Shown in pieces: positions 49,380-59,956 of a stretch of DNA of 64,000 nt. The translations under genes and the position numbers were made by a program. The stretch is from the NCBI RefSeq assembly GCF_021155765.1, contig NC_060106.1:18068031-18132030 (forward strand), given 5' to 3'. A model generated the notes under the pieces. It did not search any database and was not told the origin of the DNA. It worked only from the letters and a program-made list of their open reading frames with translations. Every line of letters starts with the position of its first letter. Within the stretch, counting starts at the first letter, position 1. Source of the DNA: Diprion similis. Lineage: Eukaryota > Arthropoda > Insecta > Hymenoptera > Diprionidae.

Positions 49380-49619
49380 CTAAACGGAAAGCGAAACGAT
49401 TTGGCTGATTTTTTGTACTGCGGTACGCACAATTTTTAAACACTGAAAGTTTTCGGGATTGTAACGGTCATCCAACTCGTTATTGACTGGAACTCGGACA
49501 CCTTTGCGTTCTCTGTTAATCTCTATCCGGTCTGTTGTGTTGGTATCGCCTATTTTCTCCTCCGGAGTCCTGACTTTCCATCGTTCCGGTTCCGGTGTTC
49601 TTAAATCTACTGAATTCAT
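49380..49619 (-). CDS. Possible small protein, 79 residues, unrecognised
   Basis: I do not recognise it. The frame is highly charged, with RTPEPERWKVRTPEEK near the N-terminus and a C-terminal segment KIVRTAVQKISQIVSLSV that could be helical. Composition is more protein-like than neighbouring spurious frames, and there is no overlapping long frame on the other strand. It could be a short gene, the first exon of a spliced gene, or chance. Confidence 0.25.
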   Translation of the reverse strand: MNSVDLRTPEPERWKVRTPEEKIGDTNTTDRIEINRERKGVRVPVNNELDDRYNPENFQCLKIVRTAVQKISQIVSLSV

Positions 49620-51962
49620 GCTAACTAGCAGCAGCTTTTTTCCTGGTTACTTTTTTGACATCATGGCGCTGCTAGTGGTTTCTAGCCTTGTTGGTCGAGC
49701 CAGCGCGAAATTCAAATACCAATTTTGGTCTGATGCAACTCGAATTATTTTTATGCGAACGAAAAAAAAAGAAGAATGATATTGTAATACTATTATGTGT
49801 ATAAAAATCATTTTCAAGCAGATATCAGACATTTTATGCAAGTTAAAGTTTAACAGTCTGAATTGATTGATCTGGCATTTTGAGTAGTGCAATCGTCTTT
49901 TCAGATTGTAAGATCTCGATCTTTGCACAAATTGATTCTTCATTACCGTAAATAAAATGTCCGTACGATGTAGAAATAACTTGGAATGCGATGTATAAAA
50001 ATTATTATTATGCAAACATTGCAGTAGTTTGGGCAAACAGCATGCAACTCTTGAGGATTGTAAAAAATCATCACAATAGAACTATCAAGTGTGATGAACG
50101 CACAAAATGCGAAGTGCAAAGCAAAGCGTTAAAACAGCCTTTCAGATAACGATAAAACGAATTACCCAATCAAAACTTCTGATTACAAACATGATGAAGT
50201 AAACGAAATGCGCCTTGATGGTATTACAGCTGAAACGTGTTAAATCCTGTTGAACTCTTCCGAACTTTCATCCACAATAATGCAATCCAAGGAATTACAA
50301 TTAACTCCTAGCTTTGCAGCAGTGATTTCAGAAATCCTTTTGATGAACATTATGAGCTGCGGTGATAAGATTCCGTTGATAGATGAGCTTTGACTTCACT
50401 CGCGATAAGGGGTTCTAACCAGGTAACGTATTCGTATTTAATTTAATGTCGTCAGCCACCGAATAATACGACCTACATTTGAAACTGTTATAATTTATTC
50501 TCGGAAGGCACAGGAAATCGATAGGCGCTCTAATACAAGCAATGCAGCACGCATCCGAATGCGATCATTAACCCACTCTGCTTATACGAGGAAATTTTTA
50601 TTCCCCACTGCCCGTGTAATTCCTCATTTGAATTGGACTCGAAAGGATTGGAACGAACGTCCTCCAGGTTCGTGAATCACTTCACAAAATTGCATCATAT
50701 CCCAATCCTGCGCATGATGTAATCCAGTCAACGAGACATCCCAATGCCAATTAGCAACTTACCACTACAAATTTACTACACATCCTTAAGATCCTTCAGA
50801 AAGATTAGCCTGCCTGTGGTGGCCTGTAAATGATGTGCAAGAATTTTTTGCCCACCAATTGATGAAAATCCTGTTAACTATCAACAGTTGATAATACTAA
50901 AGATTTGACCTCCAAGAAAATGAGCAATTATCGATCAATCATTAAAATATACCTTTTGAGAAACGGCGTTACTTTAAAGTTGATCGGTGGGTCGTCTTAC
51001 TTGGATTGGGCTGCAGCCTGTGCGTTACACGAGGAAGATGCTTTTGGAGTGGGTGTTCCTTGTGGAGGGAAAATGGAATGACTCAAAATCGGCGTGACAA
51101 ATTACATGGTATGGACGGCATAGTCTTAGCTTTCAGGAACAGTATAATGTGCCATCCAGCTCTGCTATGTTCAGATCATGCGATCTCCGGTCCCGAAATT
51201 ATTTTTGGAAACTGTATCTGAAAGCACGATATACCTGCAGATGTATATCCGCTTATTGAACTATTCCGTTGTCAAGCAAGTAAACATTCCGTAACTCGGC
51301 GAGCGCTCACGGACTCGCTGGAAAGACCTAGTCCAACAGTCTTCAGTGTACGTAACTCGATTCTCGAGGTATAACATTCCTCCAGACGATTTCGCTTACG
51401 TTGAACAGATACGGTAGTACAACAAAACAGTCCGAAAGATGATGATACAATTTAGTAACGCTTACAAAGCCACCTTGAATGTGGTCGGAATCTGGTCCAA
51501 GTGTTTATGTGAATCTGTGAATTCACAGAAACATATAATAATAAATCTTGATGGGGTTTTTGCGTAATTATTCTTGATCGGAAAATGAGTGGATTTGTAT
51601 GAAATAAATTTATTCCAATGATCGAGGTGAGTAAATCGTATATTGTAGATTTTTTGATTATTAATTATTTTAATTGTTTATTCAATCTAGTAACGCTGTA
51701 ATAAAAGGCTAATTAATGACTCAGCTGTTTGGTATAGAACGTTTTTACGACCCTTTTCAATGCACGATGACAAGAAAATCGCGCAAATGGATTAGGGAAC
51801 AAAAATTCATTGGTATTACGCTTTCTCCTCATCCATAAAGACCATGAACAATAATTACATCGTCTCAAAATTGTCAATTATCATAATTTCAGACCAAAAA
51901 TGAATTCAGCCAAGAGACATAATGACTATCAAACAAATTAAAATGATACCAAATTAGAAAGG

Positions 51963-53315
51963 ATGGAGGACGACCGAGGGGAATGCGGCTTGTACTGTCC
52001 GGGAAGTTACACGAAGCCAGAATTTCGTCCACCGGAAGGTTTTAACATCCCTAAGTACGTGGCGGGTAATTTGAAAGTGCGGGCATCGCTGCAGAGAAGC
52101 ACGCCTGGACCTCGAGTTTTGCGTCCACCAAAAATTCAGCACACACATCGTCCAATGGAGATGCCAACGTGCCGTGACAACTTCGCGATAGCGAAAAAAT
52201 TTCACACCGAAAATTTGGAGCACCAACCGCTCCCAGATCGGGTCGACGACCGAGTCTTCGCCAACATGAATTTCGGCCGAGCGCGGTCCTGTGGCTCGTT
52301 GAACTCCTACAAGGCGCACAAAAAGTACCAGGAAGTGACACCCAAGGTGTTCCAACGGCGACCGCGAAACCAGGGTCTCAGTCAGTTGCCCGGTCCGCTC
52401 CTCGGCTGCAAGGTACCCGAGACTCGAATGGACCTCGCGATTTGCTGGGACGCGCCGATCGACCCGATCTACGAACCTAGAAGGCCGGTTCACATCGACG
52501 GATCCGACGGCGGTCCGGCTCCGGGGATCTTCACGCTGGTCCAACACCCGGCCGAAAGTTTCGACCCGGAAATCTACTCCCCAGATTTCTCGCGACCCAG
52601 GGCGGCGTCCGCTGACCCTGGAAAATTTGAACGCCTCGTCAAAGCACCGCCTTGTCAGCCGGAAAAGCGGTGCAGACCCGCGACTTCCAAAGATCAAGGA
52701 TCGCGAAGTGGTTCTCCGCGACGCTCGCCCTGCGTCGACGACGACTCTGTCGCCAGGAGCAGAATCAGCGTCCTCACGAGATACAAAACGGAAACTGAAG
52801 AAGAAGACGACGAGGGTCGGGCCAGGAAACTCCTGGAGGGATCGAGCAAGTGCCACCTCTGCAAGGGGTTCGGTGACATCCGGCTGTCCGAGGCCGAACT
52901 TGACCTCGCTAAACGCTACACCAGCTCACCTCAAGTTCCGAGACGGGACAAGCGGAAGCACGCTGGTTATCTCCGGAACTGCTCTGCCTGTGAACAAAGA
53001 AGCAAAGACGAAGAGAAGGAGCTACACAGGCGGCAACAGCGACTACAGGCTTTGCATCCTGCGGGACCCAGGATGGGGGGCGGTGATGATGCCCAGAGGA
53101 ACGGCCTTCCTACGAGCCTCCACGTGCCCAGACCGAGAACCCCCTTCGCCAGGAGGTCCTTTTGCATCGACACCCTTACTCCACCCTTCAGCGTCGTCAA
53201 GGGATGTCGAGACGCCGATTATCCCGAACACTGGCGGCTTACCACCGTCTATCAGCAATCTTACAGACCGCCTCGAAATCACAAAACCGCCCACCCATGT
53301 CGGATGAAGAGATAA
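51963..53315 (+). CDS. Uncharacterised 450-residue protein with paired CxxC motifs
   Basis: Unrecognised single-exon frame. It starts MEDDRGEC and ends HPCRMKR. It is basic and rich in Pro, Arg and Ser, with no signal peptide or membrane helix. Two CxxC pairs (Cys297/300 in KCHLCKGF and Cys340/343 in NCSACEQ) could bind one zinc ion, with an intervening acidic then basic region. An aromatic C-terminal stretch, EHWRLTTVYQQSYRP, is reminiscent of short Tyr/Trp motifs in sperm-tail microtubule inner proteins; that is a weak inference. The plus frame is preferred over the long minus-strand frame (51954-52856) and a +1 frame (52627-53307), because it is longest, has a clean start and ends, and its residue composition is coherent. 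GC3 is high, like the Sidestep-like and IMPDH exons. Confidence 0.6.
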   Translation: MEDDRGECGLYCPGSYTKPEFRPPEGFNIPKYVAGNLKVRASLQRSTPGPRVLRPPKIQHTHRPMEMPTCRDNFAIAKKFHTENLEHQPLPDRVDDRVFANMNFGRARSCGSLNSYKAHKKYQEVTPKVFQRRPRNQGLSQLPGPLLGCKVPETRMDLAICWDAPIDPIYEPRRPVHIDGSDGGPAPGIFTLVQHPAESFDPEIYSPDFSRPRAASADPGKFERLVKAPPCQPEKRCRPATSKDQGSRSGSPRRSPCVDDDSVARSRISVLTRYKTETEEEDDEGRARKLLEGSSKCHLCKGFGDIRLSEAELDLAKRYTSSPQVPRRDKRKHAGYLRNCSACEQRSKDEEKELHRRQQRLQALHPAGPRMGGGDDAQRNGLPTSLHVPRPRTPFARRSFCIDTLTPPFSVVKGCRDADYPEHWRLTTVYQQSYRPPRNHKTAHPCRMKR

Positions 53316-53830
53316 TGCGAAATCGTTGCTCGTGTCAAGTTCCGGCTGTCAGTCGCTGAATATAGTCAATCAGAATCTCGGTTTGAAACATACCAAGAAA
53401 TATCGTAGGTATATATTCGATAAGTAATCGAGCAAAGCGATAATCGAAATAATTCACCCTTTTCAACAAACAACGATACCCAGAAACCAAATATCTTGAT
53501 ATTGCAAAAACCAGTGCATGTGAAACTCACTGCTCAACACCAGTAGATAGGCAACTGAAGTTACATTTTTGACATTTAGGCATACAAAATGTAGCTTTAG
53601 TTGCCTATTTGTTGGCGTTTGTGTTGCTATATCAACACAATGTAGTTTCTTTCGGTTGCCTATCTGCTGGCGCTTATCGGCGAATTTTGCAGAACGTTGT
53701 CGGCATACTGCTCCGAAATTTCGACATTACGTAAGGGCGTACTAATTTGAACGAATGTGAAATGGCGGTAAAATTTTTTCATGGATAAAAAAAAACAGAG
53801 AAAGTATGTACTCGGGGGGTTAAAGTAGTT
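53316..53830. other. Intergenic spacer with a foldback repeat
   Basis: Separates two convergent genes. It contains a hairpin repeat at 53541-53678 and no coding sequence. Confidence 0.6.
53541..53678. repeat. Foldback repeat with three copies of a TTGCCTAT word
   Basis: The block TAGGCAACTGAAGTTACATTTT (53549-53570) is inverted at about 53587-53609, giving a hairpin. A third copy, direct to the second, with GTTGCCTATCTGCTGGCG, follows at about 53655-53672. Between the two direct copies lies the palindrome GTTGCTATATCAAC. It may be a small transposon remnant. Confidence 0.6.
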
Positions 53831-56495
53831 TCAAGTTTTATTATTCGATGTCTGCACAGAGTTAGAACGCTGATTATCGTTGTTAAAAACTTCTGCAGGT
53901 ATGTTCCCCTCGAGTCGATAAAGCTCGCCTAAAAATACAGTCTTCTCCAATCTTTCCAGAACTAATTTCTGCAGGATATTCATGAGGCTTGGAAACGGTT
54001 CTATGACTTGCTGAAAATCTTCGCGGGATAAAACGTACAGCTCGCATATCTCGACCGCCACAACGCTTGCAAGCCGCTGATCGTTCTCCATTACCAAGGA
54101 TATTTCACCAAAGTGCGCTCCATCCTTCAGATGGCAAACCTCCTTTCCTAAACTTGTGTATATAGCAACGGTTCCAGAAGCTATAAAATACATCGCGTCC
54201 CCGGTTGTCCCTGCCTTGAATATTATGTCATTTGTCAGGAAGACTTCAGTGCGTAGAGACATTGCGATACGTGATACGACGACTTCCGGTAAACACTCAA
54301 AAAATGTTACTTTTTCAACCAACTTCCGAGAGTTATGCAACGTTAGCTCCTACGAACGTAAAATTAGCATCTCTTGAGTGATTGTCTCTTGAAACATCAG
54401 TGCCGATCCTTTTTTTTTAAATAAGAACGGCGAAATACGGAAACATTTGTCATTTAAAAAATTTGTCCTTGCAAAAAAATCTCGTATACCTACCTCTTTT
54501 AAATGTGGTGATAATTGCCGCATGATACTTTTCTCCAAATCAATAGATCTCTGTGTACAATATTCGTAGTAGGTGGTCAGACGGTGTTGAATTTCAGGAG
54601 GTAGTTCCTTTTGTCTCATATATGTCTGCAATTGCGGCACGAGTCGTGAATAGTTGTTATTTGTGCCTTGACGAGCGTGTGTCAGCTGAAGCCACTGCGC
54701 TGTTGAACCAGATAAACTATTATCAGTCTTCAGATTATTCACACCGGTATCGCAATAAATCTAAGTTATCAATTTGGTGCAATAAGAATTATTGAATACT
54801 AGGAAACACCTGCCTATTACGTAGATGTTTCCTACTCGACCGCATATAGACAGGACTACATCATACATCACATCTTCTACCGAAATCATCTCATCAGATT
54901 TCAGAGCGCAAACCATGGCTGAAACTGCCCTGTACAAGGCCATATTATACTTGTAAAAAGTGTTGCCCTGCACCACGTTTGGGAGAGTAGTCCAGTTACT
55001 GTGAGGAAAACAATAGTCATTTTAGGAGCATCACTTTCATTGTTCGTCCGAGCCACTATCGGGAATTTAGAACTCGCATAGATATTGCATGAAACTTGCT
55101 GTCGGCTTGATAGAGTTCAATTATAGCAACACTCACTCGAGATCCTTGCCAGACTTAAGATACTGTCGCCGAACAGTTGCAGAAATGTAATATTCGGCAC
55201 AAGCTGCCCAATGTAGAATTAATAAAATCGAGATCGATATTGCCAAGGATTTATGTGTTTGGAATGACATGTGATAAACCTGAAAATGGCAACAAAAATT
55301 AATATTACAGAATCATATGAGGACAGATGGAAAAAAATTAACGCGATGAAAATGTTTCCCAAATTTTTACCATCACGTTTAGTAAAACTTTATTTTCATT
55401 GGTACAATTGCGTTATTATGATTAACAGCACTCACCCGTCGCAGGCGACGAGCATATACTATGAGGGTTCGCAATTTCAAAAGCTTGAGCATTTGAAAGT
55501 GACGGTACAATTGTTGGGATTGTGCATCCATTCCTGACAAGACCAAGTACAGATCCATTGGTAAGACTGGCAATACGTCGAACCAGAACCAGCCCATGAT
55601 ATATTTACTGCAAGCGTATGACCATGATGCAATTAACTTATTGTGCTTGTTTCGATAAATTTTTGTGATAGATTTATATCTCAGTTTGTCGGTAAATTAG
55701 TACCGTGCAACAAGTCTTGGTTCCAACACAACAACGTTTGTTCGGAAGTCGTGGTGTCCAGTCATAAACCACAGTACAATATCGGTCAATAAAATACTGT
55801 TCAAGAACACCGCGAAGAAAAACCATTCCCCGATTTCTATATCACCATGAAAAGTAACGTGAAACGGTAGGACAATCATGGACGCGATCACCACTAAAAT
55901 CAATAACGATTCCCAGAATATCCTGCGCAATAAAACACGTTGCTATAAGTTCAACAAATTATTATTCATTGCTTTTGGGCATATAAATAAAAAAATTATT
56001 TACAAACTTATTAAACTTTATTCGTGTGAGATTTTGAGTAATTTTGGCGTTCAATCGCTTAAGGTTTGCAAAGAATTTGAATTGGAGTTTGATTCTAGTA
56101 TACCTGAATTCACTGAATGGATGTATCATGTAGGCGTATGAATTCAAATGTCTAGTCTGTTCGTATGAGATTGCAGCTTTACTTCGCAAGCAAAACTGCG
56201 TTCGGGGATGCATTTGCGACACCAAACACTTCCGACGAAACCATCGCCGAATTTCAGCGAACCATCCGTTGCCTACTATCACATTCCTTATCTCGTCCCA
56301 TTCAGGGGGCATTTTACATTTGTGTTCGGTAACTGGAAATGTCTGATAATCCATACATGAATCGTCGAATAGATATTCAAACAAGCATCTCTGTAATTTG
56401 GAGCTCAAGTTATAACCAACAATTTGTTGTCCTACCTTATTTGCATTCGTGTTTGACTGCTCCTTAGATGTTGGTACAAGCAACATCAAATCCAT
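53831..56495 (-). CDS. HCN-like cyclic-nucleotide-gated channel with non-canonical pore, 7 exons
   Basis: Plasma-membrane channel subunit of the HCN/Ih lineage. Exons on the minus strand: 56495-56104, 55922-55704, 55607-55436, 55279-55137, 54998-54810, 54716-54494, 54349-53831, giving 618 residues with all phases joining. Order: N-terminal HCN region ending YMIHPFSEFR (about 121-131), S1-S2 (131-203), S3-S4 (204-261, S4 with Lys245, Lys248, Arg250, Arg257-261), S5 with HWAAC (262-308), pore and S6 (309-372), C-linker (YMRQKELP, YYEYC) and cyclic-nucleotide-binding domain (447-580). That domain keeps the binding-cassette residues Phe526-Gly527-Glu528 and Arg538 (QRLASV). The filter position reads C339-A-L-K-S343 instead of C-I-G-Y-G, so normal potassium selectivity is not expected. 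It is not a standard Ih channel; a modulatory subunit, an altered-selectivity channel or a decaying paralogue are all possible. Confidence 0.88.
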
Positions 56496-57202
56496 TTTCG
56501 TTAAGGTAATTAAGCGATAGTAATTATGCTATTACTATTATGTGATATTACTATATTCCCAGAATAATAAGATAGAAATACTAAGTTTTTGGTGATCGAT
56601 GTATACAGTCCCGCTTACTCCCTGGCTACAATTATTCATTTGTTCATAATCTACATGATCTACTAATTCAAATTTTCACAAAAACATTTCTGGTGCTTCA
56701 TGTTGAATTTTAAATGAGAGTAAATAATTACAAATTTACAAAATTTTGTTCTTTCTTCGTTAATATTTTCAATAGTCACAAAAAAATTACGAAGCTTCTT
56801 TATATAGGTCAAAATCCAATTTAGAGTATTCAAAATATTCGTACAATTGCTCTATATAGATTTGATATAACTGAAATGTTTATTTCGCATTCGCAATTAT
56901 TCTGTACGTTCTTGAAATAAAGTTTTTTTTTGTGGGAGAGCTTAATTGAAAAGGCATCTCTCACCCTTTCAAAAAAGTAATCTGCACTCACGCGATGAAA
57001 TATGTGAATTTTGGCCTGCAAGCCGATGATTTGATGTACTGTCTTGTAACCCAAATTGCTCTACTCTCAGGCGCCTTGATATTAGCTTCTGCTACGTCTT
57101 GCTAGAATAGAGTTGACAGATTCGTGATTCTGAGCGCTCGACATCCCATCTGATCCTGGGCTTTCGACGATAATCAGCAAGAAAGAAGTATCTAGAAGTG
57201 AA
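56496..57202. promoter_or_regulatory. Shared divergent promoter region of HCN-like channel and TRIP4
   Basis: 707 bases separate the two start codons, which point away from each other. The segment is AT-rich with no coding frame. A bidirectional promoter is inferred from geometry only. Confidence 0.4.
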
Positions 57203-59956
57203 ATGGAAAAGTGGCTCCAAGAAAATTTATCCGGCTTATTGGACTTTCCAGTACCAACTGATTTAACATCGTTAGTAAAGAAATACAAGTTTATTACAGT
57301 GTTTTCCATAAGTTTTTAGGTTATGACTTAAATTTTTCATATGGTAAAATAATTTTTAGGAAAATATAAAACGTTCCGCTAATTTACACAGATACTCGTA
57401 GCATCATTGCTCTTTTTCTTATTACAATTCCGAAGAATGCTTAATTTAAATGTTTTGGTAAACAAAGTTTATATTATCACTGGATATCGCTAAACCTGCT
57501 GGGTAATTACAACTTGTGAGCAATGAACACTGTTGAATTTTCTAACTTACAGGTACATTCTACAAATGCAAAATGCAAGAGACTTGGATGAATACCTCAA
57601 AACTTTGCTCGACTATGATAACCCAAAGCACAGACAGTTTGTTTCGGAATTGAAAAAACGTCAAGGTAGTGTACTCAAAATATCAAAATCCATTGACCTC
57701 ACATGTTTAGAAATTTTCGCAGTTTTTGCTGCGCGATTGATGTATTCATTTTTGTTCAATAGAAATAATAAAGATGATAATGTTTTCTGTAGCCGGGAAT
57801 AACGATCTTATGGGATATAAGAAATCGAGCATATCAGAAACTTCAATCAATCCAAAGCAAAATGACAAGAAAAAAGGCAAATCTAAAGGGGCGAACCAAC
57901 AGACACAGGTTTGTTTTCAAAATTGAAAGTCTCTTGCTAGCTCAAGCGGTTCGACTGATAAGCTTATCTCACTGAAATATATAATAATTTTATTTATCAG
58001 AAACAAAAATCCTCTCATTTATTGAATACTAACTAATAAAATTCCTCTCAGAATTATGTACGACAAAATTGTTTAGATGCAGGAGAATATAAAGCCAGAG
58101 AGGGTGGAGAAGAAAAAGACAAAATTCGTCAATCTCTATTCACCAGAAGGTCGAGATAGAGAGACGATAATGTTGAAAGGTAATTGTTGTAATTCAATTG
58201 GATGATAAGGTAAAACGTACAGTAATTTTCTTTGTGATTGAGAGATTTTTTTCACAACAGGTAGACATAAGTGTAATTGCGAGGCCAAAAAGCACAGCTT
58301 AATAAATAACTGTATCAGTTGTGGAAGAATAGTCTGCAGCCAAGAAGGGGCAGGACCCTGTTTCTGTTGCGGAGATCTTGTATGTTCACCTGAACAGCAA
58401 GCACTTCTTTCAAGCAATAGCAGGCAGGCTGATAATCTTTACAATAAACTAATGGATCAAAAGCCACCCAAGGATGTGGAAGAATCCCTCAAACACAGAA
58501 ACAAACTACTTGAATATGATCGTAACAGGTAAGTACATCCAATTGAATGGAACGATATTACAAAAAGGATCAATGTTCACATAATTTTAACAAATTCAAT
58601 TACTCTCACCTCTTCAGTGCACGGAGAACAGAGGTCATTGACGACGAGTGTGACTATTACCAGACAAATAGCGTATGGCTTTCAAATTCTGAACGAGAAA
58701 AATTAGAGAAATACGAAAATGATGTCAGAGCTAAGAAGTATGGGTCACGTTTGAATAGAAAAGTCACTCTTGACTTTGCTGGAAGAGAAGTAATTGACGA
58801 TGCTGCCTTCACAGATGAAGCGAATGATCAAGTCTTGCGCAGTATCACTGAATTTAAGTCTAGTAGTACCACTATGTCTAGTAACGCATGTCCAACCATA
58901 GAATTCAATCAACCATCGGTAAGTATGATTCTTAGCTTCAAAGATACCGGGCTTACCTTAAAGGATATGAAAAATTATTCGAATGTATCATAATTTATTT
59001 CCTCAAATGTATGAAGTATTTTTTTCATGTTCTAGTATGTGGACGTTGGAATGTTGGATTCAAAGAGATCGAAGAACCTAAATACTACTTCATTTGGCTG
59101 CAGTCGAATACAGGACAAGGAGTTTTTGGAAATGGTTGACGAAGGCCTATGTCTGAGCATGCATCAACCTTACGCATCGCTTCTTACCTCCGGAATCAAG
59201 ACGTACGTTTATTTTCTTTCGGTGTTATAAAGAAAAAAGAAAATTCCACGGTGTTATGATATATTTGGGTTTCAGCCACGAAGGGAGGACATGGTATTCA
59301 GCACATAGAGGCAGACTATGGATAGCAGCAGCTTCAAAAGTACCGTCAACCGAAGAAATTACTGCGTTAGAGAATAGATATCGCGTTTTAAAAAATGGTT
59401 GGTTACCGTTCGGTTTTATCTAAAATCAGTCATTGGATAACGCGATAGTTGAAACTGCAATATTTCAATTATTTGTTTCAGAAAGCATCAAGTTTCCCAA
59501 AAGCTATCCAACTGGATGCTTACTAGGCTGTGTCACAGTGGTCGATGTTCTCTCTGAAGAGGATTACCGTAAAAAATATCCCGACGGGGATAGCGAGAGT
59601 CCGTATGTATTCATATGTGAAGACTGTCACGAATTGCCAGTAAGATTTCCTATGCAAGGCAAACACAAAATATGTAAGTATTTTAGTGTCTTTGAAAAAA
59701 AAAAAATAGCAACGTGTGCACTACTTTGTCCCCTCATTCTATTCCACAACGATTCCTTGCAGCTTATTTCATATTTATGTGGTCTAAGATTGAACCATTT
59801 AGTTTTTTGAATTTTGGAACAAATTTTGTAAAGAACTTTCGATCGCCCTATTGTTTTTTACTTGTAATATTGCCCACAGATAAATTGGATAGCAAAATAC
59901 ACCGGGCAGCAGTTAACTCTTTGCAGAGGAAAATGAAGCTTCAAGCTGGGACCTAA
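57203..59956 (+). CDS. TRIP4: Activating signal cointegrator 1 (ASC-1, TRIP4 homologue), 10 exons
   Basis: Scaffold of the ASC-1 complex: a transcription coactivator that also takes part in alkylation repair and splitting of collided ribosomes. Exons: 57203-57270, 57553-57665, 57793-57908, 58077-58179, 58261-58528, 58618-58918, 59036-59202, 59276-59397, 59482-59673, 59880-59956; 508 residues, phases consistent. The N-terminal helical region has NARDLDEYL, then a Lys-rich linker and KFVNLYSPEGRDR. The C4-type zinc finger follows (Cys138, 140, 151, 154, 159, 167, 170, 175, with HSLINNC and GRIVC), then KVTLDFAGR. The C-terminal ASCH domain (about 361-475) has CLSMHQPYASLL, GRTWYS, RGRLWIAA and GCLLGCV. 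Length compares with 581 in human. Exon 1 ends at the GTTAGT donor because that alone gives the right phase. Other donors in exon 1 break the frame. Confidence 0.93.

Larger units (their letters stand above)
48301..51962. other. Region upstream of Ulp1 and of the uncharacterised 450-residue frame
   Basis: Contains the Ulp1 5' UTR (acceptor TTTGCAG just after 48417 on the minus strand), a CCTAA triple repeat at 48946-48962, a small minus-strand frame at 49380-49619 and a CTCF-like word at 49662-49678. From about 49800 to 51962 I see no gene. Confidence 0.5.

Noticed and set aside
51954-52856. 300-codon open frame on the minus strand
   Set aside because: Lies wholly opposite the 450-codon plus-strand frame. 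It arises from high GC3 of that exon and its product is Arg-rich with no recognisable domain.
52627-53307. 226-codon plus-strand frame overlapping the uncharacterised gene
   Set aside because: A +1 frame shadow of the same GC-rich exon with no domain or independent start signal. Dual coding cannot be argued from sequence alone.
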